Source: Frankiales bacterium (lineage in GTDB: Bacteria; Actinomycetota; Actinomycetes; Mycobacteriales; SCTD01). Taken from it: a stretch of 14,819 nt of DNA. A program made the translations under genes and the position numbers. Numbering within the stretch: the stretch's first letter is position 1; each line of letters starts with the position of its first letter. The notes under the pieces were generated by a model that saw nothing but the letters and a program-made list of their open reading frames with translations, did not search any database and was not told the DNA's origin. The stretch spans positions 1-14,819 of the forward strand of contig JAODNB010000192.1 of assembly GCA_025464795.1 (NCBI GenBank), written 5' to 3'. This document shows, piece by piece, positions 6,887-12,858 of the stretch.

Positions 6887-7594
6887 TCACGAGGAGGGGG
6901 TCGAGTAGACAGCCAGCGAGATCGCCACGTAGTGCGCAGCGAAGGCGGCGAGGGTGCAGGCGTGGAAGATCTCGTGGAAGCCGAACCACTGCGGCGACGG
7001 GTCCGGCTTCTGCCGTGCGTACACGATCGCCCCGTAGGAGTAGAACAGGCCGCCCACCAGGAGCAGCGTCAGCACTGCCCACCCGCCGTGGTCGAGCACC
7101 TGCGGGATGATCCCCACAGCGACCCAGCCGAGAGTCAGGTAGAGCACGACGAAGACCCACCTCGGTGGCTGCCGGAACGCGTTGCGGGCGATGATCCCGC
7201 CGAGTGCGCCGCCCCAGGTGACACCGAAGACGACCCACCGCACCCACCCGTCCAGCAGCACCAGAGCGAACGGCGTGTAGGTCCCGGCGATCAAGACGAA
7301 GATCATCGAATGGTCCAGTCTCGACATGAGCGAGCGAGCCCTCGGGGACCACGACCCGCGGTGGTAGGCCGCTGAGGTCCCGAACAGCAGTGCGACGGCA
7401 GCCGCGTACACCGAGACCGCGATCCGTACGCGCGTCCCGTGCGACAGGCAGACGATCGCGGTCCCGGTGACCAGCGACACGGCGAAGGCGGCCTCGTGCA
7501 GCACCCCGCGCAACCGCGGTTTCAGGGCGGCTTCGACCCGGTGGACGGTCTCGGTCAGGCTGTCTGGCAACGGGTTCTCCTGGTGGTGCGTCAT
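6887..7594 (-). CDS. trhA: hemolysin III / TrhA family membrane protein (PAQR-like)
   Basis: 235 aa from the ATG at 7594 (MTHHQENPLPDS); a GTG at 7639 would add 15 residues (MCPFCVT...) that do not look family-like. Seven hydrophobic segments are visible. The conserved metal-site motifs of the family are present: GVLHEAAF, SAAYHRGSW, LDHSMIFVLIAGTYTPF and the C-terminal HEIFHACTLAAFAAHYV. TrhA proteins have been implicated in membrane energetics and lipid homeostasis in bacteria; the name hemolysin III is historical and no haemolytic role should be assumed. The gene is divergent from pckG. A short dyad (TGCCA-CTGT-TGGCA, 7606-7619) lies just upstream of the chosen start. Confidence 0.92.
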   Translation of the reverse strand: MTHHQENPLPDSLTETVHRVEAALKPRLRGVLHEAAFAVSLVTGTAIVCLSHGTRVRIAVSVYAAAVALLFGTSAAYHRGSWSPRARSLMSRLDHSMIFVLIAGTYTPFALVLLDGWVRWVVFGVTWGGALGGIIARNAFRQPPRWVFVVLYLTLGWVAVGIIPQVLDHGGWAVLTLLLVGGLFYSYGAIVYARQKPDPSPQWFGFHEIFHACTLAAFAAHYVAISLAVYSTPSS

Positions 7595-7605
7595 CTCACA
7601 GGCGA

Positions 7606-7622
7606 TGCCACTGTTGGCAGTG
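7606..7622. promoter_or_regulatory. overlapping short dyads in the trhA-pckG divergent region
   Basis: TGCCA-CTGT-TGGCA (7606-7619) overlaps CACTG-TTGG-CAGTG (7609-7622) between the two divergent starts. Either could be an operator half-site pair. With only 5-bp arms the evidence is weak. If the GTG at 7639 were the true trhA start, the dyads would be coding. Confidence 0.25.
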
Positions 7623-7687
7623 ACGCAGAACGGGCACACTCTTTCGCAACCCCACTGCGTCTACCGCGACACTGGTGACACCTCGAT

Positions 7688-7695
7688 GGAGAGGA
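7688..7695 (+). promoter_or_regulatory. ribosome-binding site of pckG
   Basis: GGAGAGGA ends four bases before the ATG at 7700. It fixes the start of the carboxykinase at that ATG. Confidence 0.6.
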
Positions 7696-7699
7696 TCTC

Positions 7700-9526
7700 A
7701 TGACCGCCCCCACTTCCCTGATCCCCGGCCTTGATGCGGCCCCGACGAAGAACCAGAAGCTGGTCGCGTGGGTCACCGAGATCGCCGAGCTCACCCAGCC
7801 CGATCGCGTCGAGTGGGCTGACGGGTCGCAGGCGGAGTGGGAGCGCCTTACGCAGCTCCTGGTCGACAACGGCACCTTCACCAAGCTGGACGAGTCCAAG
7901 CGCCCGAACAGCTTCTACGCGAAGTCCGACCCGACCGATGTCGCCCGGGTCGAGGACCGCACCTACATCTGCTCCGAGAAGGAGGCGGACGCGGGCCCCA
8001 CGAACAACTGGATGGCCCCGGCCGAGATGCGTGAGACGCTCCAGCCGCTGTTCGCCGGCTGCATGAAGGGCCGGACGATGTACGTCGTCCCGTTCTCGAT
8101 GGGTCCCCTCGGCTCCTCCATCAGCCAGCTGGGCATCGAGATCACCGACTCCCCGTACGTCGTGGTCTCGATGCGGATCATGACCCGGATGGGGCAGGCC
8201 GCCCTCGACGAGATCGGCGAGGACGGCTTCTTCGTCCCGGCCGTCCACACCGTCGGCGCTCCCCTTGTCGACGGAGCCGCTGACGTCCCCTGGCCCTGCA
8301 ACGACACCAAGTACATCGTCCACTACCCCGAGACCCGTGAGATCTGGAGCTACGGCTCCGGTTACGGCGGCAACGCCCTGCTCGGCAAGAAGTGCTTCGC
8401 GTTGCGCATCGCCAGCGTCATGGCGCGTGACGAGGGCTGGATGGCCGAGCACATGCTCATCCTGAAGCTGACCCCGCCGAGTGGCGACGCGAAGTACGTC
8501 GCAGCCGCGTTCCCGAGTGCCTGCGGCAAGACGAACCTCGCGATGCTCCAGCCGACCATCCCCGGCTACACCGTCGAGACCGTCGGTGACGACATCTGCT
8601 GGATGCGCTTCGGCGAGGACGGCCAGCTGTACGCCATCAACCCCGAGGCGGGCTTCTTCGGTGTGGCGCCCGGCACCGGCGAGGACACGAACGCCAACGC
8701 GGTCAAGACCTTCTACGGCAACTCGATCTTCACGAACGTCGCCCTCACCGACGACGGCGACGTGTGGTGGGAGGGCCTGACCGACGAGGCGCCTGCGCAC
8801 CTGATCGACTGGAAGGGCAACGACTGGACCCCCTCCAGCGAGACCCCAGCCGCGCACCCAAACGCGCGCTTCACCACGCCCGCCTCGCAGTGCCCGACGA
8901 TCGCGAGCAACTGGGACGACCCCAAGGGCGTGCCGATCTCCGCCATCCTGTTCGGCGGACGCCGCGCCACCGCCGTACCGCTCGTCACGGAGTCCTTCGA
9001 CTGGCAGCACGGCGTCTTCCTCGGCAGCACCGTCTCCAGCGAGACGACGGCCGCCGCCGCCGGCGCCATCGGCCAGCTCCGTCGCGACCCCTTCGCCATG
9101 CTGCCGTTCTGCGGCTACAACATGGGCGACTACATGAACCACTGGCTCGAGATCGGCGAGGCCACGACGGCCGACAAGCTGCCGAAGATCTACTACGTCA
9201 ACTGGTTCCGCAAGAACGAGAACGGCAAGTGGCTCTGGCCCGGCTTCGGCGAGAACGCGCGCGTCCTCAAGTGGATCGTGGATCGCGCTGAGGGCAAGGC
9301 TCAGGGCGTCGAGACGGCCATCGGCATCCTGCCCGCGCCCGGCGAGCTCGACCTCGACGGCCTCGACATCCCGGCTGAGGACCTCGACCTGCTCCTCAGG
9401 GTCGACACCGAGATCTGGAAGCAGGAGGCCGGTCTCATCCCCGAGTACTTCGCCCAGTTCGGCGACCACCTGCCCAAGGCCCTCACCGAGGAGCACGCCG
9501 CTCTCGTGGAGCGCCTGAACAAGTAG
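7700..9526 (+). CDS. pckG: phosphoenolpyruvate carboxykinase (GTP)
   Basis: 608 aa, the usual length for GTP-type PEPCK. It converts oxaloacetate plus GTP to phosphoenolpyruvate, GDP and CO2 in the cytosol, the entry step of gluconeogenesis. Diagnostic motifs include FAGCMKGRTMYVVPFSMGP, the kinase-1 P-loop region FPSACGKTNLAM with the mobile active-site Cys275 and Lys278, DDICWMRFGEDGQLYAINPEAGFFGVAPGT (metal and substrate binding), and FGGRR. These are typical of GTP-dependent rather than ATP-dependent enzymes. The start has GGAGAGGA upstream. It is monocistronic: divergent from trhA, and followed within 14 bases by a perfect terminator stem. Confidence 0.98.
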   Translation: MTAPTSLIPGLDAAPTKNQKLVAWVTEIAELTQPDRVEWADGSQAEWERLTQLLVDNGTFTKLDESKRPNSFYAKSDPTDVARVEDRTYICSEKEADAGPTNNWMAPAEMRETLQPLFAGCMKGRTMYVVPFSMGPLGSSISQLGIEITDSPYVVVSMRIMTRMGQAALDEIGEDGFFVPAVHTVGAPLVDGAADVPWPCNDTKYIVHYPETREIWSYGSGYGGNALLGKKCFALRIASVMARDEGWMAEHMLILKLTPPSGDAKYVAAAFPSACGKTNLAMLQPTIPGYTVETVGDDICWMRFGEDGQLYAINPEAGFFGVAPGTGEDTNANAVKTFYGNSIFTNVALTDDGDVWWEGLTDEAPAHLIDWKGNDWTPSSETPAAHPNARFTTPASQCPTIASNWDDPKGVPISAILFGGRRATAVPLVTESFDWQHGVFLGSTVSSETTAAAAGAIGQLRRDPFAMLPFCGYNMGDYMNHWLEIGEATTADKLPKIYYVNWFRKNENGKWLWPGFGENARVLKWIVDRAEGKAQGVETAIGILPAPGELDLDGLDIPAEDLDLLLRVDTEIWKQEAGLIPEYFAQFGDHLPKALTEEHAALVERLNK

Positions 9527-9539
9527 GACTCGCACTCCC

Positions 9540-9573
9540 GGAGCGCCCGTCACCTGCTGGTGACGGGCGCTCC
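9540..9573 (+). terminator. pckG terminator hairpin
   Basis: A perfect 15-bp stem (9540-9554 with 9559-9573; arms GGAGCGCCCGTCACC and its complement) has a 4-base loop, TGCT. It starts 13 bases after the pckG stop. Only a weak T-containing tail (TGCGTT) follows. Confidence 0.88.
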
Positions 9574-9606
9574 TGCGTTCCCGGCAGCCGCTGCCAGCCG
9601 GATCTG

Positions 9607-9753
9607 GCGGCACACAAAGTCGCCGGGCCCTGAGCGAGACGCGCTCGAGCGAGCTCGCCGAAGAGGCGTTTGTGTGCAGCCGACACACAAACGCTGCCCC
9701 GGCCGCGGGATGCACGCTGAGCACCCCCGCCGATCGGATCGTTTGTGTGCCGC
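9607..9753. repeat. cluster of four alternating TTTGTGTG motifs with nested inverted repeats
   Basis: The region 9574-9800 holds no convincing gene and is organised around four copies of TTTGTGTG. The outer pair is a perfect 12-bp inverted repeat (GCGGCACACAAA at 9607-9618, TTTGTGTGCCGC at 9742-9753). The inner pair is a perfect 11-bp inverted repeat (GCGTTTGTGTG at 9666-9676, complement at 9684-9694) around a 7-base loop. Orientations alternate minus, plus, minus, plus. This looks like a REP/BIME-type or MITE-type intergenic element, or a multi-site operator. No transposase is present and no target duplication is evident. Confidence 0.7.
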
Positions 9754-9800
9754 GCTGACGAAAAAGTTCACCTCGTACGCCTGTCTGCCGATGGAGAGGG

Positions 9801-10124
9801 GTGACCTGCGGATCGTGTGGTGCGGCGCTGCGCGCAGACGCGTCCTTCTGCGGCCAGTGCTACGGGACCCTCACGACGTCGGGAGCCGTCGCCGTAGGGG
9901 CACGGTCGGTTCCGCAGGCCGAGCTGCCCCAGACGAGGACCTACTCGCGGTGGCGCAAGACCGACTCGACGTTCGGTCCCCTGGGCCGGGTGCTGTGGAC
10001 GCTGGCCATGCTCCCGATCGTCGGCCTCGCGCTGTTCAGCCTCGACCCGTTCGCGCTCGTCGGCGCCGTGATCGTCGTACCGCTCGTGATGCGCAGCGTC
10101 TGGGCGAAGGGACGCCTGACCTGA
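9801..10124 (+). CDS. small zinc-ribbon membrane protein, function unknown
   Basis: 107 aa from GTG 9801. The N-terminus carries a double CxxC zinc ribbon (Cys3-x2-Cys6, Cys17-x2-Cys20; TCGSCGAAL...SFCGQC). A polar linker is followed by one hydrophobic hairpin or two short helices (about 68-98, VLWTLAMLPIVGLALF...ALVGAVIVVPLVM) and a basic tail. GGAGAGGG lies very close to the GTG (4-5 bases), so ribosome binding may be weak. Such zinc-ribbon plus transmembrane proteins are common hypothetical proteins in actinomycetes. The gap to the prenyltransferase is 29 bases, but that gene has its own -10 box, so they need not be one operon. Confidence 0.7.
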   Translation: MTCGSCGAALRADASFCGQCYGTLTTSGAVAVGARSVPQAELPQTRTYSRWRKTDSTFGPLGRVLWTLAMLPIVGLALFSLDPFALVGAVIVVPLVMRSVWAKGRLT

Positions 10125-10138
10125 GCGCCTTCCCTCGC

Positions 10139-10144
10139 TAGGCT
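10139..10144 (+). promoter_or_regulatory. -10 box TAGGCT upstream of the cis-prenyltransferase gene
   Basis: TAGGCT is followed nine bases later by the ATG at 10154, giving a leader of only about 0-3 bases. No Shine-Dalgarno sequence lies before the ATG, again consistent with a (near-)leaderless transcript. Confidence 0.55.
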
Positions 10145-10153
10145 TGCTGTCCC

Positions 10154-10951
10154 ATGGCAACCATCCCGGGCAATGCGCGCAACGGTGTGCGAGGGCTGGT
10201 CTACGACGTGTACGAGCGTCGGCTCGTGCGCAAGCTCAAGGCGCGCCACGACCCCGTGCCTCGGCACGTCGGCGTGATCCTCGACGGCAACCGCCGCTGG
10301 GCGAAGTCCGTCGGAGCGACGTCGAAGCAGGGTCACCAGGCCGGCGCCGACAAGATCGAGGACCTGCTGCACTGGTGCGACGACGCCGGGGTCGAGGTCG
10401 TCACGCTGTGGCTGCTCAGCACCGACAACCTCAACCGTCCGGACGCTGAGCTCAAGTCGCTGCTCGGCATCATCGAGAACGTCGTGGTCGAGCTGGCCCG
10501 ACCAGAGAACCCGTGGACCCTCAACGTCGTCGGTGCTCTCGACCTGCTCCCCGCCGACACCGCACGGCACCTCAAGGAGTCAGCGGAGCCGACGGTGGGC
10601 CGTCCGGGAGTCCTCGTCAACATCGCCGTCTGCTACGGCGGGCGCCGAGAGATCGCCGACGCCGTGCGGTCGCTGCTGCAGGCGCACGCCGCGCAGGGCG
10701 CCTCCCTCGAGGAGGTCGCGGAGTTCTTGGACGTCGACCACATCGCCGAGCACCTCTACACGCGTGGGCAGCCCGACCCGGACCTGATCATCCGTACGAG
10801 CGGTGAGCAGCGGCTGGGCGGCTTCATGCTGTGGCAGAGCGCCCGCAGCGAGTTCTACTTCTGCGAGGCGTACTGGCCGGACTTCCGGCACGTCGACTTC
10901 CTCCGCGCGCTGCGCGACTACGGCGCCCGCCAGCGCAGGTTCGGCACGTAA
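10154..10951 (+). CDS. cis-prenyl (isoprenyl) diphosphate transferase, UppS family
   Basis: 265 aa, cytosolic or membrane-associated. The family condenses isopentenyl diphosphate onto an allylic diphosphate with Z geometry, making the prenyl-lipid carriers of cell-wall synthesis or their short precursors. The signature DGNRRWA has the catalytic Asp at residue 44. LWLLSTDNLNRP follows, and the C-terminal block is RTSGEQRLGGFMLWQ (Arg214 onward) with FYFCEAYWPDF. The LWLLSTDNL form and the neighbourhood recall the short-chain (2Z,6E)-farnesyl diphosphate synthase Rv1086 of mycobacteria rather than the decaprenyl enzyme, but product length cannot be decided here. The start has a -10 box and no ribosome-binding site. 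Confidence 0.93.
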   Translation: MATIPGNARNGVRGLVYDVYERRLVRKLKARHDPVPRHVGVILDGNRRWAKSVGATSKQGHQAGADKIEDLLHWCDDAGVEVVTLWLLSTDNLNRPDAELKSLLGIIENVVVELARPENPWTLNVVGALDLLPADTARHLKESAEPTVGRPGVLVNIAVCYGGRREIADAVRSLLQAHAAQGASLEEVAEFLDVDHIAEHLYTRGQPDPDLIIRTSGEQRLGGFMLWQSARSEFYFCEAYWPDFRHVDFLRALRDYGARQRRFGT

Positions 10952-11021
10952 CCGGCCGTTCATCAGCGTTACCCGAGGTCGTGCGTGTCGCTGCGTGCTT
11001 CTGCGAGATCCCGTACGCACT

Positions 11022-11153
11022 ATGGGTTCAGCGAAACGGCAATCCCGTCGGTTCGCTCGGGAGGCCCGTTTGCGCGCAACGCGTAAGAGGAGGGCCGAGA
11101 CCCGGCCCTCAACGGCCCGGTCCCGGCTCGAACTCTGGAGGGCCCACCTATGA
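11022..11153 (+). CDS. 43-aa Arg-rich leader ORF overlapping phoH (candidate PhoAT-like partner)
   Basis: An ATG at 11022 opens a 43-codon frame whose TGA (11151-11153) overlaps the phoH ATG (11150-11152) as ATGA, the classic sign of translational coupling. The peptide starts MGSAKRQSRRFAREARLR and is very basic (about a dozen arginines), ending LELWRAHL. The phoH ribosome-binding site lies inside its last codons. A GTG at 10995 would extend it by nine residues. As I recall, mycobacterial phoH2 is preceded by a small overlapping gene, phoAT, described as its antitoxin partner; position and size fit, sequence similarity not tested. A chance frame is possible, since the start lacks a clear ribosome-binding site. 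Confidence 0.5.
   Translation: MGSAKRQSRRFAREARLRATRKRRAETRPSTARSRLELWRAHL
11135..11142 (+). promoter_or_regulatory. ribosome-binding site of phoH inside the leader ORF
   Basis: CTGGAGGG ends seven bases before the phoH ATG and lies within the last codons of the 43-aa frame. Ribosomes finishing the leader peptide would be placed to re-initiate on phoH. Confidence 0.6.
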
Positions 11154-12430
11154 AGACCTTCGTGCTCGACACGTCAGTCCTGCTGTCAGACCCAGGCGCC
11201 ATGGGTCGCTTCGCAGAGCACGAGGTCGTCCTCCCGCTCGTGGTCATCTCCGAGCTCGAGGGCAAGCGCGATCATCCCGAGCTCGGTTGGTTCGCGCGGC
11301 AGGCCCTGCGGGTGCTGGACGACTTGCGCATCGAGCACGGCCGCCTCGACCAGGCCATCCCGGTGGCCGAAGGAACCTTGCGCGTGGAGCTCAACCACTC
11401 CGCGGTCGACGGACTGCCGGCCGGCTTCCGCGTCGGCGACAACGACAGCCGCATCCTGGCCGTCGCCTTCAACCTCGCCACCGAGGGCGCGGACGTCGTG
11501 CTCGTCAGCAAGGACCTGCCGTTGCGGGTCAAGGCGGCAGCCATCGGGCTGCCCGCTCAGGAGTACCGCGCTGAGCTCGCGGCCTCCTCCGGGTTCACCG
11601 GGATGGCGGAGCTCAGCGTCGAGGCGGCGGAGCTCGACAAGCTGTACGAGGAGGGTCGGCTCGACCTGGCCGAGGCCCGGGAGCTCCCCACGCACTCCGG
11701 GCTGGTCCTGCTGTCCGACAGGGGGTCTGGCCTCGGCCGGGTCGCACCCGACAAGTCAGTGCGCCTGGTCCGCGGTGACCGGGACGCGTTCGGCGTCCAC
11801 GGGCGGTCTGCGGAGCAGCGCGTCGCGATCGAGCTGCTGCTCGACCCGGAGATCGGCATCGTCTCCCTCGGAGGTCGGGCGGGTACGGGCAAGTCCGCGC
11901 TCGCCCTCTGCGCCGGTCTCGAGTCGGTCCTGGAGCGACGGGCGCAGAAGAAGGTCGTCGTGTTCCGGCCGCTGTACGCGGTCGGCGGACAGGAGCTCGG
12001 CTACCTGCCCGGCGACGCCTCCGAGAAGATGGGCCCGTGGGCGCAGGCCGTCTTCGACACCCTTGGTGCGCTGGTGCAGCCGGAGGTAGTGGAAGAGGTC
12101 ATGGCGCGCGGGTTGCTCGAGGTGCTGCCGCTGACGCACATCCGCGGCCGTTCGCTGCACGACACCTTCGTCATCGTGGACGAGGCGCAGTCGCTCGAAC
12201 GCGGCGTCCTGCTGACCGTGCTGTCTCGCCTGGGCCAGGGCTCGCGCGTCGTGCTCACCCACGACGTCGCGCAGCGCGACAACCTCCGGGTCGGCCGGCA
12301 TGACGGTGTCGCCGCCGTCATCGAGACGCTGAAGGGGCACCCGCTGTTCGCGCACATCACTCTCACCCGCAGCGAGCGGTCGCCGATCGCCGCCCTCGTC
12401 ACCGAGATGCTCGAGGACCTGCCTCTGTAA
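11150..12430 (+). CDS. phoH2: PhoH family protein with N-terminal PIN domain (PhoH2-type RNase/helicase)
   Basis: 426 aa. Residues 1 to about 140 form a PIN RNase domain (FVLDTSVLL) with acidic residues placed as in the active site: Asp7, Glu35 (ISELEGKR), Asp99 (GDNDS) and probably Asp122 (VSKDLPLR). Residues about 215-426 form the PhoH P-loop ATPase, with Walker A GGRAGTGKS (241-249, Lys248) and Walker B FVIVDEAQ (340-347). The fusion is the PhoH2 type, shown in mycobacteria to couple ATP-dependent RNA unwinding with RNA cleavage. The gene overlaps a tiny upstream ORF by ATGA. It is followed by a strong C-rich hairpin at 12498-12541 that could serve as its terminator. All key residues appear intact. 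Confidence 0.95.
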   Translation: MKTFVLDTSVLLSDPGAMGRFAEHEVVLPLVVISELEGKRDHPELGWFARQALRVLDDLRIEHGRLDQAIPVAEGTLRVELNHSAVDGLPAGFRVGDNDSRILAVAFNLATEGADVVLVSKDLPLRVKAAAIGLPAQEYRAELAASSGFTGMAELSVEAAELDKLYEEGRLDLAEARELPTHSGLVLLSDRGSGLGRVAPDKSVRLVRGDRDAFGVHGRSAEQRVAIELLLDPEIGIVSLGGRAGTGKSALALCAGLESVLERRAQKKVVVFRPLYAVGGQELGYLPGDASEKMGPWAQAVFDTLGALVQPEVVEEVMARGLLEVLPLTHIRGRSLHDTFVIVDEAQSLERGVLLTVLSRLGQGSRVVLTHDVAQRDNLRVGRHDGVAAVIETLKGHPLFAHITLTRSERSPIAALVTEMLEDLPL

Positions 12431-12461
12431 GCCATGCCTGAAAAGAGTGGCTTGTCCCCTT

Positions 12462-12489
12462 TTGGGAACCGACGGATGTCGTCTAGGCT
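12462..12489 (+). promoter_or_regulatory. promoter TTGGGA-N16-TAGGCT downstream of phoH
   Basis: TTGGGA (12462-12467) and TAGGCT (12484-12489), 16 bases apart, form the best-looking promoter in the 428-base non-coding stretch after phoH. Its start point would be near 12496, at the foot of the hairpin at 12498. A dyad (12469-12481) sits in its spacer. It could drive a short RNA ending at the hairpin or, by read-through, the surface-protein gene. Confidence 0.5.
12469..12481. repeat. 13-bp dyad, copy 1
   Basis: CCGACGGATGTCG is the exact reverse complement of the 13 bases at 12808-12820. It is itself a CGAC-N4-GTCG dyad and lies between the -35 and -10 boxes of the promoter at 12462-12489, so a protein bound here would block or remodel that promoter. 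Confidence 0.5.
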
Positions 12490-12497
12490 TCTCGGCA

Positions 12498-12551
12498 CCG
12501 AGGTCCGCTCCCCCCTGCTGGGTGGGAGGAGCGGGCCTCGGCTCGCGTTTT
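12498..12551 (+). terminator. strong C-rich hairpin plus TTTT: phoH terminator and/or small RNA
   Basis: Arms 12498-12511 and 12528-12541 pair over 14 positions (13 Watson-Crick, one G-U as RNA). They close a 16-base loop beginning in the C6 run at 12510-12515, where CCC and GGG may pair further. TTTT follows at 12548-12551. As a terminator it would serve phoH. But a promoter fires into it from about 12496, so it could also be the body of a ~55-nt RNA. Confidence 0.6.
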
Positions 12552-12858
12552 GGCGCAGTTGCCCGGCGTGGCCGGTCTGGCCGTTGTGACCAGTGAGCGC
12601 AGCGTGACGAAGCGGTCTCGGAGCGCGGCAACGGATCTCTGCAAAGACGGGTGATCCGGGCACATCGCAGCGCCGAGGTGTCCGATGAACAGCGGGTTCG
12701 CCAGGTTCGGCCGCTGCCTCAGCGTGATCGCCCGCCCCACCTGGGTCAGGCCCCCCTGATCACAGGGTGTCAGGTAGGACGGGGATCGCCGCTGCAGGCT
12801 GGGCGTCCGACATCCGTCGGGACGTGATCGTGGCGTCCGCCGACTCCCGGAGCATCGC
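12552..12858 (+). other. non-coding stretch / possible long 5'-UTR of the surface-protein gene
   Basis: No convincing gene on either strand. It contains a small C-loop hairpin (GGTCAGG-CCCC-CCTGATC, 12745-12762 region), a possible TAGGAC at about 12775, the second 13-bp dyad (12808-12820), and the CGGAG ribosome-binding site (12848-12852) of the next gene. I do not recognise a known riboswitch in it. Confidence 0.4.
12808..12820. repeat. 13-bp dyad, copy 2
   Basis: CGACATCCGTCGG is the exact reverse complement of 12469-12481. It lies 38 bases upstream of the surface-protein start. Two identical dyads 327 bases apart, flanking the promoter/hairpin stretch, suggest a two-site operator or the ends of a small element; no flanking target duplication is visible. 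Confidence 0.5.

Noticed and set aside
7661..9724. 687-codon minus-strand frame opposite pckG
   Set aside because: Its Val/Gly/Ala/Asp/Arg-heavy translation is the usual shadow of a high-GC gene, and pckG is unmistakable on the plus strand.
9560..10141. 193-codon plus-strand frame spanning the repeat cluster and the zinc-ribbon gene
   Set aside because: It crosses the pckG terminator and the repeats and is out of frame with the CxxC zinc ribbon, which is the believable product.
10952..11149. tRNA or riboswitch between the prenyltransferase and phoH
   Set aside because: No cloverleaf or T-loop consensus with matching acceptor stem; the stretch is better explained by the small ORF.
12498..12551. 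Assigning the hairpin to the 6C RNA family
   Set aside because: Only one C6 run lies in the structure, while the 6C family is defined by two C-rich loops; the second C6 run is some 200 bases away in a different small hairpin.
12552..12858. c-di-AMP (ydaO-type) riboswitch upstream of the surface-protein gene
   Set aside because: Considered because such switches precede secreted wall proteins in actinomycetes, but the conserved core elements I know were not found.
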